Positions 1 through 9,772 of a stretch of 64,000 nucleotides of DNA are shown one piece after another. The number at the start of each line of letters is the position of its first letter. Position 1 is the stretch's first letter. This stretch comes from Polynucleobacter campilacus (lineage in GTDB: Bacteria > Pseudomonadota > Gammaproteobacteria > Burkholderiales > Burkholderiaceae): contig NZ_NGUP01000003.1 of assembly GCF_002206625.1 (NCBI RefSeq), positions 270,968 through 334,967 of the forward strand, read 5' to 3'. Made by a program: the position numbers and the translations under genes. Under the pieces are notes generated by a model. It made no database searches. It saw only the letters and a program-made list of their open reading frames with translations, and was not told the origin of the DNA.

Positions 1-1
1 A

Positions 2-1264
2 AAAGTAACGCACACGCTTCAACAAGCTGGGTTTGAGGCTTTCATTGTGGGTGGCGCAGTCCGTGATCTGGCCTTAGGAATTGGCCCAAAAGATTTTGAT
101 GTAGCAACCAATGCAACGCCAGATCAAGTGCAAAGACTGTTCCGTAAGGCGCGCCTGATTGGCCGGCGCTTTCAGATTGTGCACGTGACTTTCTTTGGTA
201 AAGGTCATCCTGAGATTATTGAAGTCTCCACCTTTAGAGCATTGCTAGACAACGCCGGCGATCATGTGGCTGAAAGTGGTCGGATATTGCGCGATAACGT
301 CTGGGGCTCACAAGGTGAAGACGCTGCCAGAAGGGATTTCACGATCAACGCAATGTATTACGACCCGTCTAGCGAGACCGTTCTCGACTATCACGGCGGT
401 ATGGCAGATATGCAAAAGAAAACTTTGCGCATGATTGGTGATCCCGCAAAACGGTATCGCGAAGACCCAATACGAATGCTCAGAGCCATTCGCTTTGCCG
501 CTAAAACTGGCTTTACCTTAGATACTGCAACGCGTGCGCCAATTGCAGAACTCGGCGATCTTTTACAGGATGTGCCATCAGCCAGACTCTTTGATGAAAT
601 TCTCAAATTACTCATGTCGGGATATTCCTGGGCTGCAATTCAGGGATTAAGAGATGCGGGACTTCATCATGGTTTGCTGCCCCTGCTGGATCATATTTTG
701 GATAGTGGGGAGGGATCTAGGGATGCAAATGATTTTGTGAAGCTCGCATTAGCCAATACTGACCAACGAATTCAATCGGGCAAAAGTGTTTCTGCTGGAT
801 TTTTATTTGCCACTTTGCTTTGGCCTGATCTGCTCAAGAACTGGAAAGCCAATATTGCTAAAGGGGTCTCCAATATTGCTGCACTAAATAGCGCCATGGA
901 CGATACGATCGCGACACAAAGTAGTGGCATGACGATTCAACGGCGTTTTGAGACTGATATGTGTGAGATTTGGTCCATGCAACCGCGCTTTGAAAAACGG
1001 GTGGGGCGCTACCCCTTCCGCCTCATCGAATCTCCTCGCTTTAGGGCTGGGTACGACTTTATGCTCCTACGCTGCGCTACCGGTGAGCAAAACCCCAGTA
1101 TTGGTCAATGGTGGACGGATTTCATTGCCGCCGATCCGGCCGGACAAGAAGCCCTTATGACTGCTGCTAAGACAGAACTAGGCAGTAGCGCAGGCTCTCC
1201 TACTAAGCGACGCCGCCGCAGAAAACCTAAATCTGACTCGCCCCCCGAACCTGAAGCAGCTTAA
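2..1264 (+). CDS. pcnB: Poly(A) polymerase I, 5' end cut by window edge
   Basis: Adds 3' poly(A) tails to RNA, promoting its decay. The reading frame is open from base 2, and its first visible codons (KVTHTLQQAGFEAFIVGGAVRD) continue straight into the family core, so the true start lies left of the window; the GTG at 47 is an internal valine of VGGAVRD. The nucleotidyltransferase signature is clear: GGAVRDL, then the metal-binding DFDVATNATP and a second acidic motif RRDFTINAM, followed by the RNA-binding region with EDPIRMLRAIRFAAK. The protein ends in a very basic tail (KRRRRRKPK), as in E. coli PcnB. The motif set and tail favour PcnB over a tRNA CCA-adding enzyme. folK follows 52 bp downstream, a common proteobacterial arrangement. 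Confidence 0.93.
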   Translation, partial: KVTHTLQQAGFEAFIVGGAVRDLALGIGPKDFDVATNATPDQVQRLFRKARLIGRRFQIVHVTFFGKGHPEIIEVSTFRALLDNAGDHVAESGRILRDNVWGSQGEDAARRDFTINAMYYDPSSETVLDYHGGMADMQKKTLRMIGDPAKRYREDPIRMLRAIRFAAKTGFTLDTATRAPIAELGDLLQDVPSARLFDEILKLLMSGYSWAAIQGLRDAGLHHGLLPLLDHILDSGEGSRDANDFVKLALANTDQRIQSGKSVSAGFLFATLLWPDLLKNWKANIAKGVSNIAALNSAMDDTIATQSSGMTIQRRFETDMCEIWSMQPRFEKRVGRYPFRLIESPRFRAGYDFMLLRCATGEQNPSIGQWWTDFIAADPAGQEALMTAAKTELGSSAGSPTKRRRRRKPKSDSPPEPEAA

Positions 1265-1316
1265 GCAAACTTAGAGAAATTTCAGTAAAGTAGTTCCATC
1301 TCTAGTTTGGAGTCCT

Positions 1317-1844
1317 ATGGCACGAGCTTTTATCGGATTTGGTGGGAATATCGGCGACACACGTCAGCTCATTACTGATGCGATTGTTTGTCTAGCGTTG
1401 CGCTCTGAATTACAGATTCTGGCCAAAAGCTGCTTTTATCAAAGCGCACCGTTAGAAGCTAGTGGTGACGACTATATCAATGCAGTGATTGAAATCGAAA
1501 CTGAACTCACCCCTTACGGCCTACTCCATGTATGCCAAGTGATTGAAAAAGAGTTTGGCAGAGAGCGCCCCTACTCAAATGCGCCCCGCACACTTGATCT
1601 AGATATCTTATCTTTTGAGGGCGTTACTCAAAATGAAACTGAGTTGATATTGCCTCACCCCAGAATGATTGAACGCTCTTTTGTGCTTCTCCCGCTATTG
1701 GAAATAGCCCCTGACTTCTTTTTACCAAATCTAGGTGAGCTCAAGAGCTATTTACCCAAAGTAGCTGACCAAAAAATTGAAAAACTACCCTGCAGGAACT
1801 GTAATTGTGGGGAAAAAGACGTTTATAGCCCAGCGTCGCATTAA
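1317..1844 (+). CDS. folK: 2-amino-4-hydroxy-6-hydroxymethyldihydropteridine pyrophosphokinase
   Basis: Transfers pyrophosphate from ATP to 6-hydroxymethyl-7,8-dihydropterin in folate synthesis. Family motifs are visible: the N-terminal FIGFGGNIGD, the central RPYSNAPRTLDLDIL that binds ATP and Mg, and LPHPRMIERSFVLLPL near residue 120. At 175 aa it is slightly longer than the usual ~160. The expected end (VADQKIEKL) is followed by about 18 residues containing three cysteines, which may be a lineage-specific extension or read-through after a small indel. It lies between pcnB and panB, and all three are probably co-transcribed. Confidence 0.9.
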   Translation: MARAFIGFGGNIGDTRQLITDAIVCLALRSELQILAKSCFYQSAPLEASGDDYINAVIEIETELTPYGLLHVCQVIEKEFGRERPYSNAPRTLDLDILSFEGVTQNETELILPHPRMIERSFVLLPLLEIAPDFFLPNLGELKSYLPKVADQKIEKLPCRNCNCGEKDVYSPASH

Positions 1845-1861
1845 TTCATTAAACTCTCGCC

Positions 1862-2677
1862 ATGGGTTACTTACAAGGCGATAAGCCAATCACCATTACT
1901 AATCTACTCGCTATGCATGCTGAGCGAGAGAAAATTACTATGCTCACCGCATATGACTCGACCATGTCAGCATTACTCAATCGCTGCGGGGTTGAGACTA
2001 TCCTGATTGGTGATTCATTAGGCAATGTGATTCAAGGCCACTCCAGCACAACGCCCGTTACCGTTGAGCAAATGGTTTATCACACTGAATGTGTAGCTCG
2101 AGCTAATACGCATGCATTTTTGATAGCCGATCTTCCCTTTGCAAGTTATGGCGATCCAGTGCAAGCACTAGATTCAGCAGCAGAACTCATGCGTGCCGGC
2201 GCTGATATGGTCAAGCTAGAGGGCGGAGATTGGCAAGTAGATATTATTCAATATCTAGTCGAGCGTAGCGTTCCTGTTTGTGCGCACCTAGGTTTGCTTC
2301 CACAATCAGTTCATCTTTTGGGTGGCTACAAAGTGCAAGGTAAGTCTAAGGATGCCGCAAGTCATATGCTTGAACAAGCGCTTGCTTGCGAAGCAGCTGG
2401 GGCGCAAATGCTGGTACTTGAAGCCATTCCTTCTTCGCTTGGGGAAAAAATTACCGAAGAACTCCATATTCCGACTATCGGAATTGGTGCAGGGCCAGAT
2501 TGCTCTGGTCAGGTATTAGTTTTACAAGATATGTTGGGCATCAGCCCAGGCAAACCACCCAAGTTTGTTAAAAACTTTATGGATGGTCACAGCTCGGTCG
2601 AAGCTGCTATTAAAGCCTACGTTCGCGAAGTTAAGTCCGGAAAGTTTCCCGGACTAGAGCATGGTTTTGCGGGTTAG
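1862..2677 (+). CDS. panB: 3-methyl-2-oxobutanoate hydroxymethyltransferase
   Basis: First committed step of pantothenate (vitamin B5, CoA) synthesis: adds a hydroxymethyl group from methylene-tetrahydrofolate to 2-oxoisovalerate. At 271 aa it matches the family (~264). Motifs seen are [12 protein letters not shown], the metal/substrate site [37 protein letters not shown], the HLGLLPQS loop, GGYKVQGK and [15 protein letters not shown]. Its folate cofactor fits the preceding folK. It is convergent with dnaJ, whose stop lies 7 bp beyond; no clear terminator is visible in that gap. panC is not adjacent. Confidence 0.95.
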   Translation: MGYLQGDKPITITNLLAMHAEREKITMLTAYDSTMSALLNRCGVETILIGDSLGNVIQGHSSTTPVTVEQMVYHTECVARANTHAFLIADLPFASYGDPVQALDSAAELMRAGADMVKLEGGDWQVDIIQYLVERSVPVCAHLGLLPQSVHLLGGYKVQGKSKDAASHMLEQALACEAAGAQMLVLEAIPSSLGEKITEELHIPTIGIGAGPDCSGQVLVLQDMLGISPGKPPKFVKNFMDGHSSVEAAIKAYVREVKSGKFPGLEHGFAG

Positions 2678-2684
2678 TAAGCTT

Positions 2685-3812
2685 TTAACTAAAGAAGCTC
2701 TTTACGCCATCAAACCAGCCCTTTTGCTGTGGGCTGTGTTTATCGCCACCGGATTTCAGACTCTCATCAAACTGTGTCAGCAATTTTTTCTGGTCATCAG
2801 TCAATTTCACTGGCGTCTCAACTAAAACGTGTACAAAAAGATCGCCCACTAAAGTGGAGCGCAATCCTTTAATACCTTTGTTACGCAAGCGGAATGTTTT
2901 GCCGGTCTGCGTGCCCTCTGGAATTGGAAACTCAACTCGACCCGATAAGGTTGGAACCTCAATCTCACCGCCAATGGTTGCCGTTGCAAATGAAATCGGC
3001 ATTTGCACATGTAGATCGCTTCCATCACGCTCAAATACTGGATGCGGCTTAACCCGAACTTCTACGTAGAGATCGCCTGAAGGTCCACCGTTAATACCAG
3101 GCTCGCCATTGCCAACGGAGCGCACGCGCATACCATCATCAATACCCGCTGGAATTTTAATTTCGAGAGTTTTTTGTTCTTTATGCTTACCGCTGCCATG
3201 GCAAGTTTTGCAAGGCTTCGGAATGTACTCGCCTGTGCCGCGGCATTTAGGGCAAGTCTGCTGCATGGAGAAGAAGCCTTGTTGCACACGCACTTGACCA
3301 TGGCCATCACAGGTAGAGCATTTTTCTGCTTTTGTGCCAGGCTCAGCACCAGTACCATGACAAGGCTTACAGTTGCTCCAACTTGGCACGCGAATTTGTG
3401 TTGTGTAACCCTCAGCAGCTTGCTCAAGGGTGATATCCATGTTGTAACGAAGATCGGCGCCCTTATAGACCTGCGGACCAGAGTGACGTCCACCACCTTG
3501 CCCAAAAATATCCCCAAAGATATCTCCAAAGGCATCGGCAAATCCGCCGCCGCCAAAGCCGCCACCCATTGAAGGGTCAACACCTGCATGACCATACTGG
3601 TCATAGGCAGCGCGCTTATTGGGATCGGTGAGTGTTTCGTAGGCCTCTTTGGCTTCTTTAAATTGGGCTTCAGCCGTTTTACTATCAGGGTTGCGATCAG
3701 GGTGATACTTCATTGCCATTTTGCGATAGGCTTTTTTAAGCTCTTCATCGCTGGCACCTTTTGCTACGCCCAGTACTTCATAAAAATCGCGTTTACTTTT
3801 AGACACAGCCAA
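2685..3812 (-). CDS. dnaJ: Hsp40 co-chaperone DnaJ
   Basis: Stimulates the DnaK ATPase and delivers unfolded clients to it. Type I DnaJ architecture is complete in 375 aa: an N-terminal J domain (residues ~5-70) with the HPD tripeptide in [10 protein letters not shown], a Gly/Phe-rich linker (~75-115), four CxxCxGxG zinc-finger repeats ([32 protein letters not shown]) and the C-terminal client-binding domains. It is last in the minus-strand series grpE-dnaK-dnaJ. The 107-bp gap after dnaK contains a perfect 10-bp hairpin but no U-tract, so read-through from dnaK is likely. Confidence 0.97.
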   Translation of the reverse strand: MAVSKSKRDFYEVLGVAKGASDEELKKAYRKMAMKYHPDRNPDSKTAEAQFKEAKEAYETLTDPNKRAAYDQYGHAGVDPSMGGGFGGGGFADAFGDIFGDIFGQGGGRHSGPQVYKGADLRYNMDITLEQAAEGYTTQIRVPSWSNCKPCHGTGAEPGTKAEKCSTCDGHGQVRVQQGFFSMQQTCPKCRGTGEYIPKPCKTCHGSGKHKEQKTLEIKIPAGIDDGMRVRSVGNGEPGINGGPSGDLYVEVRVKPHPVFERDGSDLHVQMPISFATATIGGEIEVPTLSGRVEFPIPEGTQTGKTFRLRNKGIKGLRSTLVGDLFVHVLVETPVKLTDDQKKLLTQFDESLKSGGDKHSPQQKGWFDGVKSFFS

Positions 3813-3835
3813 TTCCTCTCAACAACCTGAATGAC

Positions 3836-3860
3836 ACAAGTCGGCTCGAGGCCGACTTGT
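3836..3860 (-). other. Perfect hairpin in the dnaK-dnaJ gap
   Basis: Arms ACAAGTCGGC (3836-3845) and GCCGACTTGT (3851-3860) pair over 10 bp around a 5-nt loop. On the minus strand it follows dnaK and lies about 24 nt before the dnaJ start. No U-run follows in that direction, so it is probably not a full terminator. A partial attenuator, an RNase processing site or a 3'-end stabiliser of the dnaK message would all fit. Confidence 0.5.
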
Positions 3861-3919
3861 TATTTAAGTACTTCAAAATTACGTTAATCAATACGTCTTT
3901 TTAACATTAAATGACTGGG

Positions 3920-5854
3920 TTACTTCTTGTCATTAACCTCTTTAAAGTCAGCATCGACGACATCTGCATCTGGCGCTGCACCAGGGGCTCCGCCAGGGGC
4001 TGCACCCGCAGAACCGCCGCCAGCTTTTGCTTGTTCAGCAGCCATCACCTTCTCGCCCAGCTTCTGACTTGCTTTACCCAAAGCTTCAGTCTTCGCCTCA
4101 ATAGCAGCCTTATCGCTGCCCTTAATGGCTTCATCCAACTCTTTAAGGGCTGCTTCAATCGCCTCTTTCTCGGCAGCTTCTAAGCTAGCACCATGCTCTT
4201 CTAAGGCTTTCTTAGTCGAGTGAGCCAAGGCATCAGCTGTATTACGAGCTGTTACTAACTCAAGCACTTTCTTATCTTCAGCAGCATTGGCTTCAGCATC
4301 TTTCACCATACGTTGAATTTCTTCTTCAGTTAAGCCAGAGTTCGCCTTGATGGTGATCTTGTTCTCTTTGCCAGTAGTTTTGTCTTTTGCAGTGACATGC
4401 AAAATTCCGTTGGCATCAATATCAAAAGTCACTTCGATTTGCGGCATACCGCGTTGCGCTGGTGCAATACCTTCGAGATTAAATTCACCGAGCAACTTAT
4501 TTGCAGCAGCCATTTCACGCTCGCCCTGGAAACACTTAATGGTTACGGCAGGCTGGTTATCTTCCGCAGTGGAATAAACCTGCGAATGCTTAGTAGGAAT
4601 CGTCGTGTTCTTCGGAATCATCTTAGTCATCACGCCACCCAAGGTTTCGATGCCTAAAGATAATGGGGTAACGTCTAAGAGCAATACGTCTTTACGATCA
4701 CCAGATAATACCGATCCCTGAATTGCAGCACCAACAGCAACCGCTTCATCAGGATTAACGTCTTTGCGTGGCTCTTTACCGAAAATTTCTTTTACTTTGT
4801 CCTGAACTGCAGGCATACGGGTTTGACCACCAACCAAAATGACATCATCAATATCGGCAGTGCTCACACCAGCATCTTTAATCGCAGTTAGGCAAGGACC
4901 AGCCGTACGGGTGATCAACTCCTCTACCAAGGACTCTAATTTAGCGCGGGTGAGCTTCAAATTTAAATGCTTAGGACCACTAGCATCAGCTGTCACGTAA
5001 GGTAAATTGATTTCAGTTTGCTGTGCAGATGACAACTCGATCTTGGCTTTTTCAGCAGCATCTTTTAAGCGCTGTAATGCCAACACGTCTTTACTTAAAT
5101 CTACACCCTGTTCTTTTTTGAACTCAGCAATGATCCAATCAATGATGCGCTGGTCAAAGTCCTCACCGCCCAAGAAAGTATCACCGTTGGTAGAAAGTAC
5201 CTCAAATTGCTTCTCACCATCCACGTTCGCAATTTCAATAATGGATACGTCAAAGGTACCGCCGCCAAGGTCGTATACGGCGATCTTGCGGTCTACCTTG
5301 TCTTGCTTGTCTAAACCAAATGCCAATGCAGCAGCAGTAGGCTCATTGATGATGCGCTTGACATCTAAACCGGCAATACGACCAGCATCTTTAGTTGCTT
5401 GACGTTGGCTGTCATTAAAGTAAGCTGGAACAGTAATAACAGCTTCAGTCACTTCTTCACCAAGATAGTCCTCAGCAGTCTTTTTCATCTTGCGCAAAAT
5501 TTCAGCAGACACTTGTTGTGGCGCCATTTTCTTATCGCGTGCCTGTACCCAAGCATCGCCGTTTTCGGCTTGAATAATGGCATAAGGCATTAGACCGATG
5601 TCTTTTTGCACCTCAGGATCAGTGAACTTGCGACCCATCAAACGCTTAACAGCGTAAATGGTGTTTTTAGGATTTGTGACTGACTGACGCTTAGCAGGCG
5701 CGCCAACCAATACTTCGCCATCTTCAACGTATGCGATGATAGATGGAGTTGTGCGACCGCCTTCTGCGTTCTCAACAACTTTAGGTGCATTGTTTTCAAC
5801 GACTGAAACGCACGAGTTAGTGGTTCCTAAGTCGATTCCGATAATCTTTCCCAT
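3920..5854 (-). CDS. dnaK: Hsp70 chaperone DnaK
   Basis: ATP-driven folding chaperone. Its 644 aa match the family: an N-terminal actin-like ATPase with [12 protein letters not shown], the phosphate-2 motif [12 protein letters not shown] (~195-205) and [11 protein letters not shown] (~340), then the linker [13 protein letters not shown], the peptide-binding domain and a helical lid. The C-terminus has a flexible Gly/Ala-rich segment and an acidic end ([14 protein letters not shown]), like the EEVD-type tails of bacterial DnaK. A near-consensus sigma-32 promoter starts about 85 bp upstream, so the gene can be transcribed independently of grpE under heat shock. Confidence 0.98.
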   Translation of the reverse strand: MGKIIGIDLGTTNSCVSVVENNAPKVVENAEGGRTTPSIIAYVEDGEVLVGAPAKRQSVTNPKNTIYAVKRLMGRKFTDPEVQKDIGLMPYAIIQAENGDAWVQARDKKMAPQQVSAEILRKMKKTAEDYLGEEVTEAVITVPAYFNDSQRQATKDAGRIAGLDVKRIINEPTAAALAFGLDKQDKVDRKIAVYDLGGGTFDVSIIEIANVDGEKQFEVLSTNGDTFLGGEDFDQRIIDWIIAEFKKEQGVDLSKDVLALQRLKDAAEKAKIELSSAQQTEINLPYVTADASGPKHLNLKLTRAKLESLVEELITRTAGPCLTAIKDAGVSTADIDDVILVGGQTRMPAVQDKVKEIFGKEPRKDVNPDEAVAVGAAIQGSVLSGDRKDVLLLDVTPLSLGIETLGGVMTKMIPKNTTIPTKHSQVYSTAEDNQPAVTIKCFQGEREMAAANKLLGEFNLEGIAPAQRGMPQIEVTFDIDANGILHVTAKDKTTGKENKITIKANSGLTEEEIQRMVKDAEANAAEDKKVLELVTARNTADALAHSTKKALEEHGASLEAAEKEAIEAALKELDEAIKGSDKAAIEAKTEALGKASQKLGEKVMAAEQAKAGGGSAGAAPGGAPGAAPDADVVDADFKEVNDKK

Positions 5855-5937
5855 AATTGCTCCAAAAAATTAAGTTACTTTGTTGTGCTTCTAATGTGTT
5901 TTCGGTAATCGCTACCGCTAATATTCCAATACTGACT

Positions 5938-5965
5938 AAATGGGGTCTAAAAAGGGGAATTCAAG
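5938..5965 (-). promoter_or_regulatory. Sigma-32 (RpoH) promoter of dnaK
   Basis: On the minus strand the sequence reads CTTGAAT, 13 nt, CCCCATTT. This differs from the heat-shock consensus (CTTGAAA-N13-CCCCATNT) only at the last -35 base. The -10 element is at 5938-5945 and the -35 at 5959-5965, which places the transcript start near 5930, roughly 75 nt before the dnaK ATG. No CIRCE operator is visible here. Confidence 0.8.
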
Positions 5966-5978
5966 GGCTGAAATAGCA

Positions 5979-6002
5979 AAAAAGGCAGAAATCTGCCTTT
6001 TT
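5979..6002 (-). terminator. Bidirectional-looking terminator between grpE and dnaK
   Basis: AAAAAGGCAG (5979-5988) and CTGCCTTTTT (5993-6002) form a 10-bp stem with an AAAT loop. T-rich ends flank it on both strands. On the minus strand it follows grpE and precedes the dnaK promoter, separating the two transcription units. Confidence 0.7.
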
Positions 6003-6038
6003 GATGCTTTTTTAGGGTTTTGACCCCTATTTTTTAAT

Positions 6039-6581
6039 TTATTTCGGGGCGCTCACAGTGACTAAAGCCGGTCTAAGCACCCGATCTGCCACGGTATAAC
6101 CCCGCTGGAGCACTGAAACTACCGTGTTGGCCTCTTGCTCAGAAGGCACTGAAGCAATCGCCTGGTGGTGATGCGGATCAAATTTATCCCCCACAGCAGG
6201 ATTAATTTCAGTCATGCGGCCCTTATCAAACGCAGATAAGAGTTGCTTGAGTGTAATTTCTAAACCCTCTTTAAAAGCCTTGGCATCACCAGTGTCCGTA
6301 CTTAAAGCTGCATACAAGCTATCGGTCACTGGGACCAAATGTTCGGCAAAACTCTCAATCGCGAACTTATGTGCCTTAGCAATATCTTCAACGGCGCGGC
6401 GACGAATATTTTCGCCTTCCGCCTTAGCGCGCAAGAAGTTATCTTCGAGCTCGCCAATCTTTTGATTGAGCTCTGCAATCTCTTCCTCTGGGGTTTTGAC
6501 AACGGCAACTTCAGGAGCTGCTTCAGCCGAGGTCTGCGCTGCTGAATTTTCTTGCTCTGGATTTGGATTTTCTTGTGTCAT
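6039..6581 (-). CDS. grpE: Nucleotide exchange factor GrpE
   Basis: Releases ADP from DnaK to reset its chaperone cycle. The 180-aa protein has the expected acidic, disordered N-terminus (about residues 1-30), a long helix ([19 protein letters not shown], ~32-65), the conserved core with [17 protein letters not shown], and a C-terminal beta domain with FDPHHHQAI and [19 protein letters not shown] sigma-32 promoter lies immediately upstream and a terminator hairpin downstream, so grpE appears to form its own heat-shock transcript as well as being reachable from hrcA-hemH. Confidence 0.96.
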   Translation of the reverse strand: MTQENPNPEQENSAAQTSAEAAPEVAVVKTPEEEIAELNQKIGELEDNFLRAKAEGENIRRRAVEDIAKAHKFAIESFAEHLVPVTDSLYAALSTDTGDAKAFKEGLEITLKQLLSAFDKGRMTEINPAVGDKFDPHHHQAIASVPSEQEANTVVSVLQRGYTVADRVLRPALVTVSAPK

Positions 6582-6649
6582 GGATGCTCATTCACTTTTT
6601 CTGTATTTTGCTCTACCTACGCTGCTCTAACTAAGGCCAGTAGTTTTCA

Positions 6650-6677
6650 ATATTGGGACATTTTATTGAATTTCAAG
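6650..6677 (-). promoter_or_regulatory. Sigma-32 (RpoH) promoter of grpE, overlapping the hemH stop
   Basis: On the minus strand the sequence reads CTTGAAA, 13 nt, CCCAATAT. The -35 is a perfect heat-shock match; the -10 has one mismatch to CCCCATNT. The -35 element (6671-6677) covers the hemH stop codon (6673-6675), so the promoter is partly inside a coding sequence. The grpE ATG is about 70 nt downstream. Confidence 0.72.
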
Positions 6678-7767
6678 TCTTAGATTTGTCAGCCAACTCT
6701 GCCCGCTCAGCGCGCAAAGTCAGCTCCTCTTTAGATTCCGTTCCTAAAGTCCACCCCAGTAAGTGCTGATAGGCTATGTCACGTAGAGCATTAATCCATT
6801 TTGGATTGCTATTTAAACAGGGAATATAACGGTAATCATTACCGCCATGTTCTAGAAATGTTTCCTTTGCTTCCATTCCAATTTCTTCTAATGTCTCCAG
6901 GCAATCCGCCGGAAATCCCGGGCAGAACACATCAACTCTAGAGCAGCCTTCTTTTGCTAACTTCTCAATAGTTGGAGCGGTATAGGGCTTTAACCATTCC
7001 GCTTTACCAAAGCGAGACTGGAAAGTGACAATATATTGTCCTGGCTCCAACCCTAAAGACTCTCCAAGCAAGCGACCTGTTTTCAGGCACTCGCAGTGAT
7101 AAGGATCACCCTGCATTAAATTGCGTTTAGGTAGGCCATGAAAAGACATTACAAAGCGATCGCCTCTTGCAAAATCTGGAGCACCATCTTTGTCCCAGGC
7201 GCTTAGCACCTGATCTGCAAGTGCAGCAATATAAGCGGGATTGTCATGGTAATGCTTGACTATACGTAGCTCGGGTTGATTTCTCCAGGTACTCAGAACC
7301 CGAAAGACGTCATCAAAGCTAGAAGCAGTAGTGGTGGCTGAATACTGAGGATACAAAGGCAATAGCAATAAACGCTCCATGCCTTGCTCCTTCAAGCTTT
7401 CCAAGACCTCTTTGGCAGAAGGCTTGCCATAGCGCATTGCTAAATCGACTAAAACAGTATGTCCCTCATCTGCAAACTTCTCGCCCAGCTCTTTGGCTTG
7501 CAAACGAGAGTAGTGCATGAGAGGTGAGCCTAGTTGCGGCAACCAAATCGATGCATATTTTTTTGCTGAGGTACTGCTACGAATCGGCAGAATAATGCCA
7601 TTCAAAATGAACCACCAAATAAAGCGTGGAATTTCTACGACACGCGGATCAGAGAGAAATTCTTTTAAATAAGCTCTCACTGCTTTTGGAGTTGGTGCAG
7701 ATGGCGTACCTAAGTTCAATAGCAGAACTGCTGTCTTATTGACTCGTAGGTGTGGGTTCTGATTCAA
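6673..7767 (-). CDS. hemH: Ferrochelatase
   Basis: Inserts Fe(II) into protoporphyrin IX, the last step of haem synthesis. The 364-aa protein is longer than E. coli HemH (320) but typical of betaproteobacteria. Features seen: N-terminal AVLLLNLGTPSAP, the substrate-site loop with LGSPLMHYSR, the conserved active-site His in SFHGLPKRNL (~residue 210), the FQSRFGKAEWLKP motif, and the catalytic acidic region GFPADCLETLEEIGME followed by YIPCLNSN. It lies 25 bp after hrcA and before grpE, a layout frequent in Burkholderiales. Confidence 0.95.
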   Translation of the reverse strand: MNQNPHLRVNKTAVLLLNLGTPSAPTPKAVRAYLKEFLSDPRVVEIPRFIWWFILNGIILPIRSSTSAKKYASIWLPQLGSPLMHYSRLQAKELGEKFADEGHTVLVDLAMRYGKPSAKEVLESLKEQGMERLLLLPLYPQYSATTTASSFDDVFRVLSTWRNQPELRIVKHYHDNPAYIAALADQVLSAWDKDGAPDFARGDRFVMSFHGLPKRNLMQGDPYHCECLKTGRLLGESLGLEPGQYIVTFQSRFGKAEWLKPYTAPTIEKLAKEGCSRVDVFCPGFPADCLETLEEIGMEAKETFLEHGGNDYRYIPCLNSNPKWINALRDIAYQHLLGWTLGTESKEELTLRAERAELADKSKT

Positions 7768-7792
7768 AATATTTATCTTTAATAATCGATTG

Positions 7793-8803
7793 TTAGGAGC
7801 TCAGCGCCCCTGATAATAACTTGGAGGTGATATCCACAATTGGAATGACCCGGTCATAAGCCATGCGAGTTGGGCCAATGACGCCCAAAGTACCAACGAT
7901 CTGGCCATCCACGCTATATGGCGCACTGATCACAGCTAAATCTTCATAAGGCAATAGATCGCTCTCGCCACCAATAAAGATTTGAATGCCGTCGGCATGA
8001 CTCGATACATCAAGCAATTGCATGAGTACCGATTTTTGCTCCAACATGTCAAACATCTTGCGCAGCTTATCGAGATTAGAGCTTAAATCACCTACATTCA
8101 ATAAGCGTCTCTCGCCAGAGAGCACCATGTCGCCCTGACTCATATCGTAGTCAGCAACGCCGCTTTGTAATGCCAAAGCCATCAAACCAGAGATATCTGC
8201 CCTTAAATTATCTAAGTCAGATTTGAGATGCAAGCGTACTTGATCAAAACTTTTTCCCGCAAATTGTGCATTGATGTAATTACCAGCCTCAATTAATTGA
8301 CTTGGCGTGTAATCCTGAGTCGTTGGCAAAATCCGATTTTGTACATCTCCCTCTGGAGTCACCATAATCAATAAGATCTTGCCTTCGCCTAAGCGTAAAA
8401 ACTCAATATGCTTAAAAACTTGGGCTCGCTTGGGAGTCATCACGACCCCAGCAAAATGACTTAAGTTCGACAAAATCTGAGCGGCAGAACTCAAAACTCG
8501 TTGCGGGGAGTCTGGCAAGAGTCCTCTTTCTAGCTCGCGGGTGGCAATTTCCTCCAGGGGGCGAACCGTCACCATCGTATCTACAAATAAGCGATAGCCT
8601 CTAGGGGTTGGAATTCGGCCAGCAGAAGTATGGGGGCTAGTGACTAGGCCCATATCCTCCAAATCAGCCATCACATTACGAATAGTGGCTGCAGAGAGGT
8701 CTAAACCTGAGAATCTCGACAGCGTGCGCGAGCCAATAGGCTGGCCCTCCTCGATATATCGCTCGATGAGGGTTTTTAGTAAAGCGCGGGAACGTTCATC
8801 CAT
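7793..8803 (-). CDS. hrcA: Heat-inducible transcription repressor HrcA
   Basis: Represses chaperone operons by binding CIRCE operators; GroEL keeps it active. The 336-aa protein has the N-terminal winged helix ([19 protein letters not shown], then [18 protein letters not shown] and [16 protein letters not shown]), a dimerisation core, and a C-terminal domain ending in [17 protein letters not shown], all characteristic. Its only CIRCE target visible here is before groES, 39 kb away; the neighbouring grpE and dnaK carry sigma-32 promoters instead. The gene is divergent from nadK with 37 bp between start codons. Confidence 0.96.
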   Translation of the reverse strand: MDERSRALLKTLIERYIEEGQPIGSRTLSRFSGLDLSAATIRNVMADLEDMGLVTSPHTSAGRIPTPRGYRLFVDTMVTVRPLEEIATRELERGLLPDSPQRVLSSAAQILSNLSHFAGVVMTPKRAQVFKHIEFLRLGEGKILLIMVTPEGDVQNRILPTTQDYTPSQLIEAGNYINAQFAGKSFDQVRLHLKSDLDNLRADISGLMALALQSGVADYDMSQGDMVLSGERRLLNVGDLSSNLDKLRKMFDMLEQKSVLMQLLDVSSHADGIQIFIGGESDLLPYEDLAVISAPYSVDGQIVGTLGVIGPTRMAYDRVIPIVDITSKLLSGALSS

Positions 8804-8840
8804 GGTGGAAGGGATTTTATGCCTATGGTTTAATCGTTAT

Positions 8841-9746
8841 ATGTTAAGCCCATCCCCCAATTCCTCCAAGAAGGCATTTAGCCGGGTGGCGCTCGTCGGC
8901 AAATTTCAGGCTGATGGCATTGAAGAACACCTCAAAGACCTCGCCAAGCTGGTCTTGGGACTAGGTTGTGAGGTTTTTATTGAGTCTGGTACTGCCGCCC
9001 ATCTTGGTTTAAAGGACTATCCTACCAAAAGACCCCAAGACTTTAGTGGATCAATTGACCTAGTTGTTGTCTTGGGCGGCGATGGAACCATGCTGGGCAT
9101 TGCCCGTCAATTGGCAGGTAGCAATGTTCCACTCGTAGGAATCAATATGGGTCGTCTTGGCTACATGACCGACATTCCCTTTCAGTCTGTACAAGATATC
9201 TTGCCCAAAATCATCGCAGGCGAATATGAATCTGATACACGGACATTGCTTGACGCTGTCGTCATTCGCAATGGCAAAGAAATTAATCGCGCATTAGCGC
9301 TAAATGATGTTGTCGTGAATCGCTCCGCTATTTCAGGAATGGTAGAACTGGCCCTACAAGTCAATGGCTCTTTTATGTACAACCAGCGCTCTGACGGTTT
9401 GATTGTTTCTACTCCAACTGGTTCTACTGCTTATGCTTTATCTGCTGGTGGACCCATTTTGCATCCCCACGTTCCAGGTATTTTGCTTGTTCCAATCGCC
9501 CCCCATGCCCTTTCTAATCGGCCGATTGTTCTGCCACAAGATAGCGTGACGGTCATTGAGGTTGTTAATGGACTTGAAGTCATTGTCAATTTTGATATGC
9601 AATCACAAACTAGTTTACAGAGCGGCGACAAAATTGAAGTGCGTCAATCTGATAAAACCATTGCTCTTTTACACCCCAGCAATCACAGCGACTACAAAAC
9701 TTTGCGTGAGAAATTGCATTGGAATGAATACCCGTCGACTTTCTGA
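8841..9746 (+). CDS. nadK: NAD kinase
   Basis: Phosphorylates NAD to NADP using ATP. The 301-aa product from ATG 8841 matches the family (~292). It contains the GGDG signature in [15 protein letters not shown], the second glycine motif GRLGYMTD, the NEVV-type [16 protein letters not shown], and [21 protein letters not shown]. The frame is open back to 8640, but that part is antisense to hrcA and resembles no NadK, so 8841 ([13 protein letters not shown]...) was chosen. recN follows 26 bp later, as in many proteobacteria. Confidence 0.95.
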   Translation: MLSPSPNSSKKAFSRVALVGKFQADGIEEHLKDLAKLVLGLGCEVFIESGTAAHLGLKDYPTKRPQDFSGSIDLVVVLGGDGTMLGIARQLAGSNVPLVGINMGRLGYMTDIPFQSVQDILPKIIAGEYESDTRTLLDAVVIRNGKEINRALALNDVVVNRSAISGMVELALQVNGSFMYNQRSDGLIVSTPTGSTAYALSAGGPILHPHVPGILLVPIAPHALSNRPIVLPQDSVTVIEVVNGLEVIVNFDMQSQTSLQSGDKIEVRQSDKTIALLHPSNHSDYKTLREKLHWNEYPSTF

Positions 9747-9772
9747 TGTCGAGTTCTTTGCTACGCTAATAC

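Noticed and set aside
3062..3604. 180-codon minus-strand open frame
   Set aside because: Alternative frame inside dnaJ, whose zinc fingers and J domain are unambiguous.
8640..8840. N-terminal extension of nadK
   Set aside because: Antisense to hrcA and unlike NadK; ATG 8841 gives the family length.
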